Part shown: positions 7,790 to 15,887 of the stretch, in pieces
How the letters are laid out: every line of letters begins with the position of its first letter
Position numbering within the stretch: the first letter of the stretch is position 1
NCBI GenBank assembly: GCA_044224215.1
Contig: JBGAKX010000066.1
Coordinates: 1 to 24,509 of the forward strand
DNA from: DAOMFM01 sp035429825
Lineage (GTDB): Bacteria > Acidobacteriota > Blastocatellia > UBA7656 > JADIYM01
Length of the DNA stretch: 24,509 nt
Direction: 5' to 3'
Notes under the pieces: model-generated
Told to the model about the DNA's origin: nothing
Databases searched by the model: none
Seen by the model: only the letters and a program-made list of their open reading frames with translations
Made by a program: the position numbers and the translations under genes

Positions 7790-8263
7790 ATGGCTCAAGA
7801 CATACTCCGCAAGAACATCGTCGAAATGCTGCGCGGCGAGTCGGCACACGTCTCGACACAGGCCGCGCTCGAACGGCTCGATCGAAGATCCCGGCATTTG
7901 CGCCCGGCGGGTCTGCATTCGGTGTGGGAAGAGCTCGAGCATATGCGTATTGCGCAGCACGACATCCTGCGCTACACGCTCGACAAGTCATGGAAGTCGC
8001 CGCCGTTTCCGAACGGCTACTGGCCCCCGGAGGGGACGGAGCTGACGGACGAGATGTGGGACACGACAAAGGCGCGGTTCTTTGCGGACCTCGAGGAGGT
8101 CATCGCGCTCGTCGAGAACATCGACGTGGACCTTCTCGAAGAGATCCCGCACGGCGAGGGTCGCACGTACCTGCGCGAAGCCCTGCTGGTCGCCGACCAC
8201 AACGCGTATCACACCGGACAGATCGTCGCGATTCGCAAGTCGATCGGGGACTGGAAGGGCTAG
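7790..8263 (+). CDS. DinB-like metal-binding protein
   Basis: The 157-residue product fits the DinB/YfiT four-helix-bundle superfamily. The expected His triad for a divalent metal is visible: His51 in ELEHMR, and His137 and His141 in DHNAYHTGQI near the C-terminus. The closing AYHTGQIVAIRKSIGDW is highly typical. Characterised relatives include bacillithiol or mycothiol transferases and damage-inducible proteins of unknown function, so a thiol-transfer role is possible but not shown. It probably opens an operon: 61 bases separate its stop from the subtilase start, and all four genes to 11264 are on the same strand. Confidence 0.85.
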   Translation: MAQDILRKNIVEMLRGESAHVSTQAALERLDRRSRHLRPAGLHSVWEELEHMRIAQHDILRYTLDKSWKSPPFPNGYWPPEGTELTDEMWDTTKARFFADLEEVIALVENIDVDLLEEIPHGEGRTYLREALLVADHNAYHTGQIVAIRKSIGDWKG

Positions 8264-8324
8264 CCGTCGGACAGCTCCCGGAAATCACCCGACGCGCATC
8301 ATTCGAACATCCGATGGAGGCTCG

Positions 8325-9650
8325 ATGCCAGACACTTCGCTCGACCGGTTTGCCGTCATTCCGACACCCACGCGTCTCAACGCCCACCCGCAGTTCACGG
8401 GGAGCGGCGTCACGATCGCGATGCTCGATGCAGGGTTTCAACGCCACCCGGATTTGACGACGCCCAGGAACCGGATCCTTGCGGTCGTGGATTCGGCCGA
8501 AGGCGGCGCTCCGATCGAACCCGGACCGGTCCTGCCGTCGGACTGGCACGGAACGCAGACGTCGACCGTGTGCGCGGGCAACGGCGGGCTCTCGAACGGG
8601 CGATATCGCGGAGTGGCGTGCGACGCCAAGCTCGTGCTCGTGAAGATCGGCAACAAGGGCCGCATCTCGGACAAGGACATCGCGCGCGGGATCGAATGGG
8701 TCATCGAGCATCGTGACAAGTACCGGATCGACATCGTGAACATCTCGGCGGGTGGCGACGAGCCGATCTCGTACACGTCGAGCTTTGCCGACCAGGCAGC
8801 CGAGGAGGCCGTCCGTCGCGGGATCATCGTGGTTGTCGCGGCAGGCAACGCGGGCTTTGAGGCAAATCACCAGCCGATGCCGCCCGCGAACTCGCCGTCG
8901 GTGATCACTGTCGGAGGCTACGACGACAACAACGGGCTGCAGGGCGGCGACATCGAGATGTACCGGTCGAGCTTTGGCGTCACGGTCGACGGTCTTTACA
9001 AGCCGGAGATCATCGCGCCGGCGGCGTGGGTCGCCGCGCCTGTACTGCGGGACACAAAGGCCGCCGAAGAGGCAGAGGAAATCTGGAAGAAGGGCGACGT
9101 CAAGGAGATCGAGGCGCGCAAACTCGTCGGTCCGGCGTACCAGCACGTCGACGGAACGTCGTTCGCCGCGCCGATCGTGGCGTCCGTTGTCGCGCAGATG
9201 GTCGAGGCGAACGCGGACCTCAAGCCCGCGGCGATCAAGCACATCCTGCTGTCGTCGGCCGAGCGGTTGCGCGGAGCGGACCTCGTGCGCCAGGGCTACG
9301 GTTTGCTCGACGCGCGCGAGGCGGTCGAGCAGGCGCGCCGTGCTCCGGGCGGCCTGCCCGCCGCGTATTTCGCGCTTCCGCACCGCCAGGGCGACGGCGT
9401 GGTGTTCTATTTTCTGGATCCGCTTGCGCGGTCGGTTGCGCTGGTTGGCGACTTCAATCGCTGGGACACGTCAAAGACGCCATTCGCGCGAGAGCCCAAC
9501 GGATTGTGGAAGGTGGCGGTGCCGCTCGAGCAGGGGCTGGTCAAGTACAAGTTCTTTGTGGACGGCGAACGCTGGATCGAGGATCCCAACAACTGGATGA
9601 AGATCGACGACGGATATGGCGGGTTTGCGTCGGTGCTCCCGGTGCAGTGA
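8325..9650 (+). CDS. Subtilisin-like serine protease with C-terminal CBM48/AMPK-beta-like domain
   Basis: The 441-residue protein is an S8 peptidase. Asp35 (TIAMLDAGF), His75 (DWHGTQ) and Ser279 (GTSFAAP) form the catalytic triad, and Asn175 (AAGNAGF) is the oxyanion residue. The protease domain fills about residues 20-335. Residues 355-440 form a separate domain with VVFYFLDPLARSVALVGDFNRW, WKVAVPLEQGLVKYKFFVDG and a closing DDGYGGFASV. This matches the glycogen-binding E-set domain of AMPK-beta and branching enzymes (CBM48). No signal peptide or propeptide is visible, so the enzyme seems intracellular. A GGAGG at 8316-8320 sets the ATG at 8325; longer in-frame starts overlap the DinB gene and lack homologous sequence. 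The TGA overlaps the patatin gene start. Confidence 0.9.
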   Translation: MPDTSLDRFAVIPTPTRLNAHPQFTGSGVTIAMLDAGFQRHPDLTTPRNRILAVVDSAEGGAPIEPGPVLPSDWHGTQTSTVCAGNGGLSNGRYRGVACDAKLVLVKIGNKGRISDKDIARGIEWVIEHRDKYRIDIVNISAGGDEPISYTSSFADQAAEEAVRRGIIVVVAAGNAGFEANHQPMPPANSPSVITVGGYDDNNGLQGGDIEMYRSSFGVTVDGLYKPEIIAPAAWVAAPVLRDTKAAEEAEEIWKKGDVKEIEARKLVGPAYQHVDGTSFAAPIVASVVAQMVEANADLKPAAIKHILLSSAERLRGADLVRQGYGLLDAREAVEQARRAPGGLPAAYFALPHRQGDGVVFYFLDPLARSVALVGDFNRWDTSKTPFAREPNGLWKVAVPLEQGLVKYKFFVDGERWIEDPNNWMKIDDGYGGFASVLPVQ

Positions 9651-10525
9651 GAGCCGTGGCGCGAGACCTCGCCATCACGTTCGCGGGCGGAGGCAACCGG
9701 GCGTTCTATCAGCTCGGACTGATGAACCGTTGGGGTCCCCGGCTGATGGATCGTGTCGGGGCCGTCGCGTCGGTCAGCGCCGGGTCGTGCGTCATCGTGA
9801 TGTATCTGACCGGCCGGCAGGAAGAGGCGAGCGAATTCTGGCGCGCGCGTCGCGCGCACGTCACACGGAATTTCGAGTGGCGCAGAATGTTGCGCGGCCA
9901 GCGGCCGGCGCCGCACGGCGAGGTCCTGCGGGACACGATGATGTTCGTGCTTGGCGAGGGCGGCCTGGCGCGAGTCCGCGACGCGCCGTTCCCGGTCCAT
10001 ATTCTGACGTCGCGTTTTCCGCCGCTGGTTCCGTCCGGGATCGCCGTGGCCGGCGGGATCGGCGCGTATCAGCTCGAGAAGAGGATGCGGAAGCGCATGG
10101 TGCATCCGCGGTTTGGACGGGCGCTGGGATTCCGGCCGCTCGCGATCGATGCGCGCGCGTGCGAGACCGCCGAGGAGCTGACAACGCTCATTCTGGCATC
10201 GTCGGCGACGCCTCCGTTCACGCCGGTGGGCCGCTTCCGTGGCGAGCGGCTGCTCGACGGCGGCCTTGTCGACAACGTTCCCGCGTTCATCATCAACGGC
10301 GCTCCCGGAATCCGTCGAAATCTCGTGTTGTTGACGCGTCCGTATCCGCACGAATCGGTCGGCCGCCGCGGCGACCGCCTGTACATCGCGCCGAGCGGTC
10401 CGGTGCCGATTTCGCGATGGGACTACACACGGCCCGAGCTTCTCGACGAGACCATCAGGATGGGCGAACGCGAAGCCGACCTGTATGCTCCCCTGCTCGA
10501 CGAGTTTCTGACCGGGTCCGACTGA
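9647..10525 (+). CDS. Patatin-like phospholipase family protein
   Basis: The 292-residue protein has the patatin Ser-Asp dyad. Ser44 lies in SVSAGS, where the canonical motif is GxSxG, so the first Gly is Ser here. Asp204 lies in LLDGGLVDN, the DGG motif. The oxyanion stretch is AGGGNRAFYQLG at 13-24, with Ala where the usual GGGxRG has its last Gly. The enzyme should hydrolyse lipid acyl esters; no signal peptide is seen. The start is probably GTG at 9647, overlapping the subtilase stop as GTGA. A second GTG at 9656 is possible; neither has a clear Shine-Dalgarno, which favours coupling. Patatins act as housekeeping lipases, secreted effectors or phage-defence effectors; context does not decide among these. 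Confidence 0.87.
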   Translation: MRAVARDLAITFAGGGNRAFYQLGLMNRWGPRLMDRVGAVASVSAGSCVIVMYLTGRQEEASEFWRARRAHVTRNFEWRRMLRGQRPAPHGEVLRDTMMFVLGEGGLARVRDAPFPVHILTSRFPPLVPSGIAVAGGIGAYQLEKRMRKRMVHPRFGRALGFRPLAIDARACETAEELTTLILASSATPPFTPVGRFRGERLLDGGLVDNVPAFIINGAPGIRRNLVLLTRPYPHESVGRRGDRLYIAPSGPVPISRWDYTRPELLDETIRMGEREADLYAPLLDEFLTGSD

Positions 10526-10553
10526 GGAGCCGGGCTTCGCACACGGAGGCCGC

Positions 10554-11264
10554 ATGAGACTGCTCAATGCACTGTTTGGAGTACTTCTGGTTATGTCACC
10601 TATCAACGGCTTTGCACAGGGTCCGCCGCCGCCGCCGCGCGACGTGATCCGCGCCATAGGCGAGGCGACGGTGAGCGCCGCGCCGGACCAGGCGATCATC
10701 ACCGTATCGGTCATGACACAGGCGCCGACGGCGCAGGCTGCCGCCGCCGACAACGCGACAAAGACGAGCGCAGTCCTGGCGGCCGTGAAGAAGGCGCTCG
10801 AGCCCGGCGCGGAGGTCAAGACGGTGGGGTATTCGCTCGCGCCCGCGTACACGTATCCGCGCGAGGGCGGCGAGCCCAAGATCACCGGCTATCAGGCGTC
10901 GAATTCGGTGCTCGTCAAGACGGCGGACCTTGCCCGGGTCGGACCGGTGATCGACGCGGCGACGGCGGCCGGCGCGAACAACATCCAGGGGCTGCAGTTC
11001 ACGATCAAGGACACCCGGGCAGTCGAACGCCAGGCGCTCGAGATGGCGGCTCGCAACGCCGTCGAGAAGACAAAGGCTATCGCGGCGGGTCTCGGAGTGA
11101 CCGTGGGCCGCGTGGTCATGGCCGAGGAGGGTGGGGCTTCGGTACAGCCGGTGTATCGGGACACGATGGCGTTCAAGGCGGCGGCTGCGTCGCCGACGCC
11201 GATCGAGTCCGGATCGGTCGAGGTGCACGCAACGGTGACGGTGACGGTGGCGATCGCGCCCTAA
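10554..11264 (+). CDS. SIMPL-domain (DUF541) periplasmic protein
   Basis: The 236-residue product has a signal peptide (MRLLNALFGVLLVMSPINGFAQ, cleavage near residues 21-22) and a SIMPL/DUF541 domain. Visible family features are IRAIGEATVSAAPDQAIITVSV near the start, TVGYSLAPAYTY, GYQASNSVLVKTADL and a C-terminal VEVHATVTVTVAI strand. Relatives form oligomers in the periplasm or outer membrane and are linked to envelope or oxidative stress, but their molecular function is poorly defined. GGAGG at 10545-10549 fixes the ATG at 10554. It lies 28 bases after the patatin stop, as the last gene of the presumed operon, and is followed by a strong palindromic element. Confidence 0.9.
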   Translation: MRLLNALFGVLLVMSPINGFAQGPPPPPRDVIRAIGEATVSAAPDQAIITVSVMTQAPTAQAAAADNATKTSAVLAAVKKALEPGAEVKTVGYSLAPAYTYPREGGEPKITGYQASNSVLVKTADLARVGPVIDAATAAGANNIQGLQFTIKDTRAVERQALEMAARNAVEKTKAIAAGLGVTVGRVVMAEEGGASVQPVYRDTMAFKAAAASPTPIESGSVEVHATVTVTVAIAP

Positions 11265-11271
11265 GCCCGCC

Positions 11272-11357
11272 GCAGAGCCGATCCCGTCAGGGATCGGGCG
11301 AACCTGACATAGTGCACACCCGACGGTTACCCCGATCCCTGACGGGATCGGCTCTGC
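11272..11357. repeat. 27-bp perfect inverted repeat between convergent genes, REPIN-like
   Basis: Arms 11272-11298 and 11331-11357 are perfect reverse complements over 27 bp with a 32-base spacer. Each arm is itself a small hairpin (cgatccc, 4-base loop, gggatcg), giving the palindrome-within-palindrome layout of REP doublets. It starts 8 bases after the SIMPL stop and ends 2 bases before the universal-stress-protein stop, so it can serve as a bidirectional transcription terminator. Confidence 0.8.
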
Positions 11358-11358
11358 A

Positions 11359-12225
11359 TCAGTGCGCCACCCGCCGCACCACCTCCACGGAACAATGCGC
11401 GCGGCTCGCCACCGCAGCAGCCACGCTGCCGAGCAGCAACCGCTTCAACCGCCCGAATCCCCGGCTCCCGATGAACACGCAGTCCGCATTGGCGATCAGC
11501 GCGTGCTCGCGAATGAGCCGCTTTGGATCGGTTTCGCCCATAACCCGAACACACTCGAGCCCCGCGCTCTCGAGCCGGGCCGCCGCCGTCATCTGCGCCG
11601 TCTCGAGGTGATTGAGCGCCGTCACGCGTTCCGCCTCGGGAGGAACCGCTCCGTACAGCGACGTCACCAGTCGAACGTCCGACCCCTTGGGCCATGTCCG
11701 CGCGGCAACTGCTTCGACGGCCTCCCACGAGCCTTCGGAGTCGTCAAAAGCAACCACAAGCCGCACGGGCCGAGCGATCTCGCCCAGCCGTCCTCGTGCG
11801 ACGCGAACCGACGATCGCGCTTCGGTGAGGATTCGCTGCGACACGCTCCCGAGCAGCAACTGTTCGACGCGTGTCAGGCCGTGCGATCCGACGACGATCA
11901 GGTGCGGCTCCCACGCGTCCGCATACTCGAGCACCTGGCTCGGTGCGGATCCCGTCTGCGACACCGAGCGTACCGACCAACCGGGAAAGATAACCTGGAG
12001 CTGTTTGCAGCCCCGCGCCGCGATCGTCGCTGCATCTTCGCGGTTGGAGGGATGGGGAGGTTCCCCGCCAGGCTCGAGGATTTCTGCCGCCGCCGGCGGA
12101 GGGAGCCACGACTCACACACCGTCATGACCACTGCTTCACAGATTGATGGGAGCCCGGCAAGTCTGAGGTCCTGCAGTGCGGCGTCCGATGACTCCGAGC
12201 CGTCGTACGAGATGAGTATCTTCAT
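11359..12225 (-). CDS. Tandem-domain universal stress protein
   Basis: The 288-residue protein contains two UspA-like domains. The first begins MKILISYDGSESSDAAL and ends with the nucleotide-binding loop GSHGLTRVEQLLLGS. The second begins PVRLVVAFDDSEGSWEAV and ends with GSRGFGRLKRLLLGS. Both carry the G-x2-G-x9-G-S pattern of ATP-binding members. It is cytosolic and probably acts as a stress-responsive nucleotide-binding protein without a known reaction. The ATG at 12225 is chosen because TTGGAGG lies 6 bases upstream and the domain starts at once; an in-frame ATG 13 codons earlier lacks such a site. The downstream end abuts the 11272-11357 palindrome. It follows the SBBP gene by 79 bases on the same strand and may be cotranscribed. 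Confidence 0.92.
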   Translation of the reverse strand: MKILISYDGSESSDAALQDLRLAGLPSICEAVVMTVCESWLPPPAAAEILEPGGEPPHPSNREDAATIAARGCKQLQVIFPGWSVRSVSQTGSAPSQVLEYADAWEPHLIVVGSHGLTRVEQLLLGSVSQRILTEARSSVRVARGRLGEIARPVRLVVAFDDSEGSWEAVEAVAARTWPKGSDVRLVTSLYGAVPPEAERVTALNHLETAQMTAAARLESAGLECVRVMGETDPKRLIREHALIANADCVFIGSRGFGRLKRLLLGSVAAAVASRAHCSVEVVRRVAH

Positions 12226-12304
12226 GGTGTGCCTCCAATGCCGGATCCGCCGTGCGGCCAGCAACTACTCGAGCGCAATCCGCGTGCCGGACGATCGTCA
12301 CGGC

Positions 12305-15121
12305 TCAGCGCACAAATGTCTGCGTGTCGGAACCTCCGTCCGGGTTCTGAACGCGGATCAGGACGGGAACGCCCTTCGGGAATTCCTGCTTCAAACCCGA
12401 CCCTTTCATGACGAGCGTCGTCAGGCTCTTGTACTTCACGCTGGGCCACGGCGCGGGCTCCATCGCGATGAACACCTGCACGCCGGGCTGGAAGTTCGAC
12501 CCGGTGATCTTCACGCGATACGGCTTGCCCGAGACGACGAGGCTCTGCACGCCTGTGATGTCTGGTGGCGTGATGGTGACGACGTCGCGTGTCTCGTACA
12601 GTTCGTTGTTCAGGTAGTTGCTGTCGAGCGCGCTCGTGGTGAAGTACGCGAAGACATGAATCGAGTCTGCAGCACTCGGGAGAACGACGTAGTCGACGTG
12701 CACGGTTGCCGATGCGCCGTTCGCAAGCCGTCCGATTTCGCACCGAACAACGTCAGTCTCGGGCGTGTAGGGCTCGAGGTAGTAGTCGCCCTGACTGACC
12801 TCGGCCGATTGAAACTCGGTACTCTCCATGAACAGCGTCAAGAAGACGTCGCCAGCCGTGTCCGGTCCGGCGTTCGCAACGGAAACGTCGAGCGTCGCCG
12901 CAGAGCCGCGAACGAGCGGAACGGGCGCAACGTCAAGCGTCGCAATCCCCACGTCCGCAATGGGCGAACCGATTCGGACGACGAATGCGTCATACGCGGA
13001 ATCGTTTGGGTCGCCCTCAACTGCATTCGACAGCGGAAAGTTCGTCGAAAGCGTTTGACCCGTCGCAACGACGACATCCGAGCCGCTCACCGCGATGGAG
13101 ATGCCGGCGTCAGGGAGCCCTCCACCCAGATAGGTTGAAAAGAGCAATTCGGAACCCGAGCCGTTCATTTCGGTGATGAACGCGTCGTACACCGTGCCGT
13201 CGCCGTCGTTCTGAAAGAAGTTCACCGTGGGAAAGTTCGTCGACTTGGTCGAGCCGATGACGTAGATATTGCCGTCCTGGCCAATGGCGATGTCGCTCGA
13301 GATATCGTCATCATTGCCACCAAGATACGTCGAGAACACGAGCGACGACCCGTTTGGCGCGAGCCGCGTCACATAGACGTCGAGTTTTCCGTCGCTCTGA
13401 TCGGGAAATATCGCATTGTGCGTCGGAAAATCGATTGATGCCGTGTAGCCCGTGACGACTGCCCCTGCGGCATCGACGGCGATCCGTCCGGCAAACTCGT
13501 TCGCCGTCCCGCCGAGATACGTCGAGTACACGAGAGCACCTCCGGCAGGGGCGATCTTTGCGACGAACGCGTCGATTCCGCCGCCGGCCGCCTGCTGCTC
13601 AGCCGACACGAGCGGAAAATCGGTCGACGCTGTGTTTCCCGTGACGTACGCCGCGCCCGTACTGTCGATGGCGATCCCGACGGCGCCGTCAGGGGCCGTT
13701 CCGCCAAGGTATGTAGAGTATGTCAGCGCGGTACCGTTGGCATTCAGCTCGGCAACAAAGGCGTCTTCGGGTCCCCACGCGGTCGTGCCCTGAAGCGCGT
13801 GCGACACCGGGAAGTCCATCGAAGCAGTCACGCCGCCAACGAACGCATTGCCCGACCGGTCGACGGCAATGTCATTCGCATAGTCGCCCCCGCCGCCGCC
13901 CAGATATGTCGAGTAGACAAGGTCATCGCCTTCGGAGTTCAGCTTTGCGACGAACGCATCCTGGTCGGTGTCGTTCGGGTCGATCTGGAGCGGATTGTGC
14001 GTCGGGAAATCCGTCGAGAACGTTCCGCCGGTTATGTACGCACTCTCGTCACGATCGACGGCGACGCTCGTCGCGACGTCAGCCAGACTGCCGCCCAGGT
14101 ACGTCGAGTAGTTGAAGACAGGCTGCGGCCCGTGGGTGAACTTTGTGACGAACGCGTCATACCCGCCCTGGGGCAGGGTCTGGTAGGGATGGAACACAAA
14201 GAAATCACTCGAGATCGTGAACCCGCACACATAGAAACGCCCGGACTTGTCAACCGCCACGCCGTAGCCGCTGTCGGCGCCGTCACCGCCGAGGTAGGTC
14301 GAGAAGCTGAGTACCGGATCGATGACCAACGGTCGTGTCGCGTCGTACGCGCCAACGTCGAATGAGAACACGCCAGCGCCCAACTCGACGAATCGGCTCG
14401 GAACTTGCTGTCGCCCTGCTGCAACGTCCTGAAACGCAGCAGGCGCAGCCTGACGCACCACGCCCGCGTCCGTCGTCATCGTGATCTCGCCATTGGGATC
14501 GATGACGGCCGGTTGCGGACCCTCGAGCTCGATCCGGATGTCGGACGCGTTCGCGCCGGGTCGGACTTCGAAGTCGTATTCAAACGCTCCTCGTTCGCCG
14601 TGAAGCACGAGGTCGATACCCGGATAGACGCTGGGGAAACGAACACTGGCATACCCCGGAACGTGCGTCGCCCACTGCGAGCGGTCGCCCTTCAGGTAGT
14701 TGCTCACACCGGGAAGCCGGTCTCCGGGTTCGGCCGCGTGCGAGAGGTCGCCGCCGCGAAGGCGCATCGACACCGCGCCCAGGACAGGCGAGGACATCGT
14801 ACCGGGCGTCGTGACGGTCGCGATCGCGTCCGAGGTCGTCTCCGGCGCGCCCGCCATCGCAAAGACGAGCCCGTCGGCGGTCACGAACGCGGCGAATCCG
14901 GGTCCGCGAGCGACGTAGCGCGTGTGCTCGTCGGCCTGACCGAGGTTCGGCTCAAATCGCAGAGGCTGCGAACGGAATGTTTCAATGGCCGCGTCTCGCC
15001 GCGCATTCGACGCGGAATCGGACACACGGTCGTCGGTTCCTTGCAGGGTGGCGGAACTCGTACCGAGGACCGGCACGGCGAGCAGCGAACAGGCGAGTAC
15101 GCCAAGGAGTTGGGATCGCAT
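12305..15121 (-). CDS. Large exported SBBP beta-propeller protein
   Basis: The 938-residue protein starts with a signal peptide (MRSQLLGVLACSLLAVPVLG). An N-terminal region (about 45-270) carries LRFEPNLGQADEHTRYVARG, typical of Acidobacterial SBBP proteins. A propeller of SBBP repeats follows (about 280-720); seven copies of STYLGG recur roughly every 60 residues, each with an AVD/DAFV-type blade. Residues about 725-840 look like a CARDB/DUF11-type Ig fold (LDVSVANAGPDTAGDVFL). The last 85 residues resemble an IPT/TIG-like domain (VKITGSNFQPGVQVFI). No sorting signal is apparent. The role is unknown; cell-surface binding or adhesion is a reasonable inference. GGAGG 6 bases upstream sets the ATG at 15121. 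The repeats explain the phased DNA similarity in this stretch. Confidence 0.88.
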   Translation of the reverse strand: MRSQLLGVLACSLLAVPVLGTSSATLQGTDDRVSDSASNARRDAAIETFRSQPLRFEPNLGQADEHTRYVARGPGFAAFVTADGLVFAMAGAPETTSDAIATVTTPGTMSSPVLGAVSMRLRGGDLSHAAEPGDRLPGVSNYLKGDRSQWATHVPGYASVRFPSVYPGIDLVLHGERGAFEYDFEVRPGANASDIRIELEGPQPAVIDPNGEITMTTDAGVVRQAAPAAFQDVAAGRQQVPSRFVELGAGVFSFDVGAYDATRPLVIDPVLSFSTYLGGDGADSGYGVAVDKSGRFYVCGFTISSDFFVFHPYQTLPQGGYDAFVTKFTHGPQPVFNYSTYLGGSLADVATSVAVDRDESAYITGGTFSTDFPTHNPLQIDPNDTDQDAFVAKLNSEGDDLVYSTYLGGGGGDYANDIAVDRSGNAFVGGVTASMDFPVSHALQGTTAWGPEDAFVAELNANGTALTYSTYLGGTAPDGAVGIAIDSTGAAYVTGNTASTDFPLVSAEQQAAGGGIDAFVAKIAPAGGALVYSTYLGGTANEFAGRIAVDAAGAVVTGYTASIDFPTHNAIFPDQSDGKLDVYVTRLAPNGSSLVFSTYLGGNDDDISSDIAIGQDGNIYVIGSTKSTNFPTVNFFQNDGDGTVYDAFITEMNGSGSELLFSTYLGGGLPDAGISIAVSGSDVVVATGQTLSTNFPLSNAVEGDPNDSAYDAFVVRIGSPIADVGIATLDVAPVPLVRGSAATLDVSVANAGPDTAGDVFLTLFMESTEFQSAEVSQGDYYLEPYTPETDVVRCEIGRLANGASATVHVDYVVLPSAADSIHVFAYFTTSALDSNYLNNELYETRDVVTITPPDITGVQSLVVSGKPYRVKITGSNFQPGVQVFIAMEPAPWPSVKYKSLTTLVMKGSGLKQEFPKGVPVLIRVQNPDGGSDTQTFVR

Positions 15122-15221
15122 GGAAGACCTCCGTGCCAGCGGTCAAGGCGGGCGCAGGCCTCGGGCTGGCTGTCAAACAACCAAACGCAAGGGTCGAACC
15201 GGACGGAACGCCCTTCGCCGC

Positions 15222-15887
15222 TCAGCCGGCGGCAGGTGTCGGGGCGACGGCCCGGGCGGATTCGCTCAGGATACGGCGCACTTCGTCGTCGGTCGTCTGC
15301 GTAAAATCGCGGTACCACCGGCCGACTCCAAAGAACGGTTCCGGCCGGGCGACGCAGACACATTCGTCCGCTTCGGCGCCAAGCTCCTCGCACGCATCAC
15401 GCGCTGCGACGGGCACTGCGACGACGATCCGTCGAGGGCCCGACATCCGAATCGCGCCGACCGCCGCGCGCATCGTCGAACCCGTCGCGAGCCCGTCGTC
15501 GACCAGAATGACCACTCGGTCGCGAACGTCGATCGCCGGCCGGCCTTCCCGGTAGAGCTGTTCGCGACGTTCGAGCTCGACGGCCTGGGCGCGCGTTACG
15601 TCGTCCACAACGGCCTCGGGCACGCGCAGGTACCGGATGATGTCGTCGTTCAGCACCCTCACGCCTCCCGAGGCGATGGCACCCATCGCCAGTTCCTCCT
15701 GGCCCGGGAGTCCGAGTTTGCGAACCACGAACACGTCGAGCGGCGCGTTGAGCGCGTCCGCGACCTCGCGCGCAACGGGGATGCCTCCGCGTGCGAGCGC
15801 CAGCACGAGCACGTCCTCACGATCTGCAAAGCGCTGAAGCTGCGCGGCGAGCGCGCGGCCAGCATCCGTTCGGTCGTTGAACATCAT
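15222..15887 (-). CDS. Phosphoribosyltransferase family protein
   Basis: The 221-residue protein has the type I phosphoribosyltransferase PRPP loop, VVILVDDGLATGST, at 125-138. The N-terminal hood has LALARGGIPVAREVADAL and DVFVVRKLGLPGQEELAMGAIA, which mark the COG1926 group of predicted phosphoribosyltransferases. The substrate base is unknown for this group. GGAGG at 15895-15899 lies 7 bases before the ATG at 15885-15887, so the MMFNDR start is preferred to the long in-frame extension from 16064, which would lie in non-coding-looking sequence. It is cytosolic and stands upstream of the SBBP gene on the same strand with a 100-base gap. In other genomes this family often sits near universal stress genes, as here (recalled, not checked). 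Confidence 0.88.
   Translation of the reverse strand: MMFNDRTDAGRALAAQLQRFADREDVLVLALARGGIPVAREVADALNAPLDVFVVRKLGLPGQEELAMGAIASGGVRVLNDDIIRYLRVPEAVVDDVTRAQAVELERREQLYREGRPAIDVRDRVVILVDDGLATGSTMRAAVGAIRMSGPRRIVVAVPVAARDACEELGAEADECVCVARPEPFFGVGRWYRDFTQTTDDEVRRILSESARAVAPTPAAG

Noticed and set aside
8100..9383. 427-codon minus-strand frame opposite the subtilase
   Set aside because: Composition is typical of a GC-rich shadow frame (very high Arg, Asp, Val), with no motif, while the plus strand holds a complete catalytic triad.
9407..10885. 492-codon minus-strand frame opposite patatin and SIMPL
   Set aside because: It spans the ends of three recognisable plus-strand genes and has no recognisable domain.
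7790..11264. Reading the DinB/subtilase/patatin/SIMPL operon as a known phage-defence system
   Set aside because: No cyclase, sensor NTPase, nuclease or other defining component is present, and no defence genes flank it; only the hypothesis is kept, as a finding.
11612..13138. 508-codon plus-strand frame opposite the stress and SBBP genes
   Set aside because: It crosses the boundary of two clear minus-strand genes; the translation is low-complexity.
13000..14330. Phased DNA similarity that could be read as a tandem repeat or CRISPR-like array
   Set aside because: The period of roughly 180 bases and the encoded STYLGG blades show it is the coding sequence of SBBP repeats.
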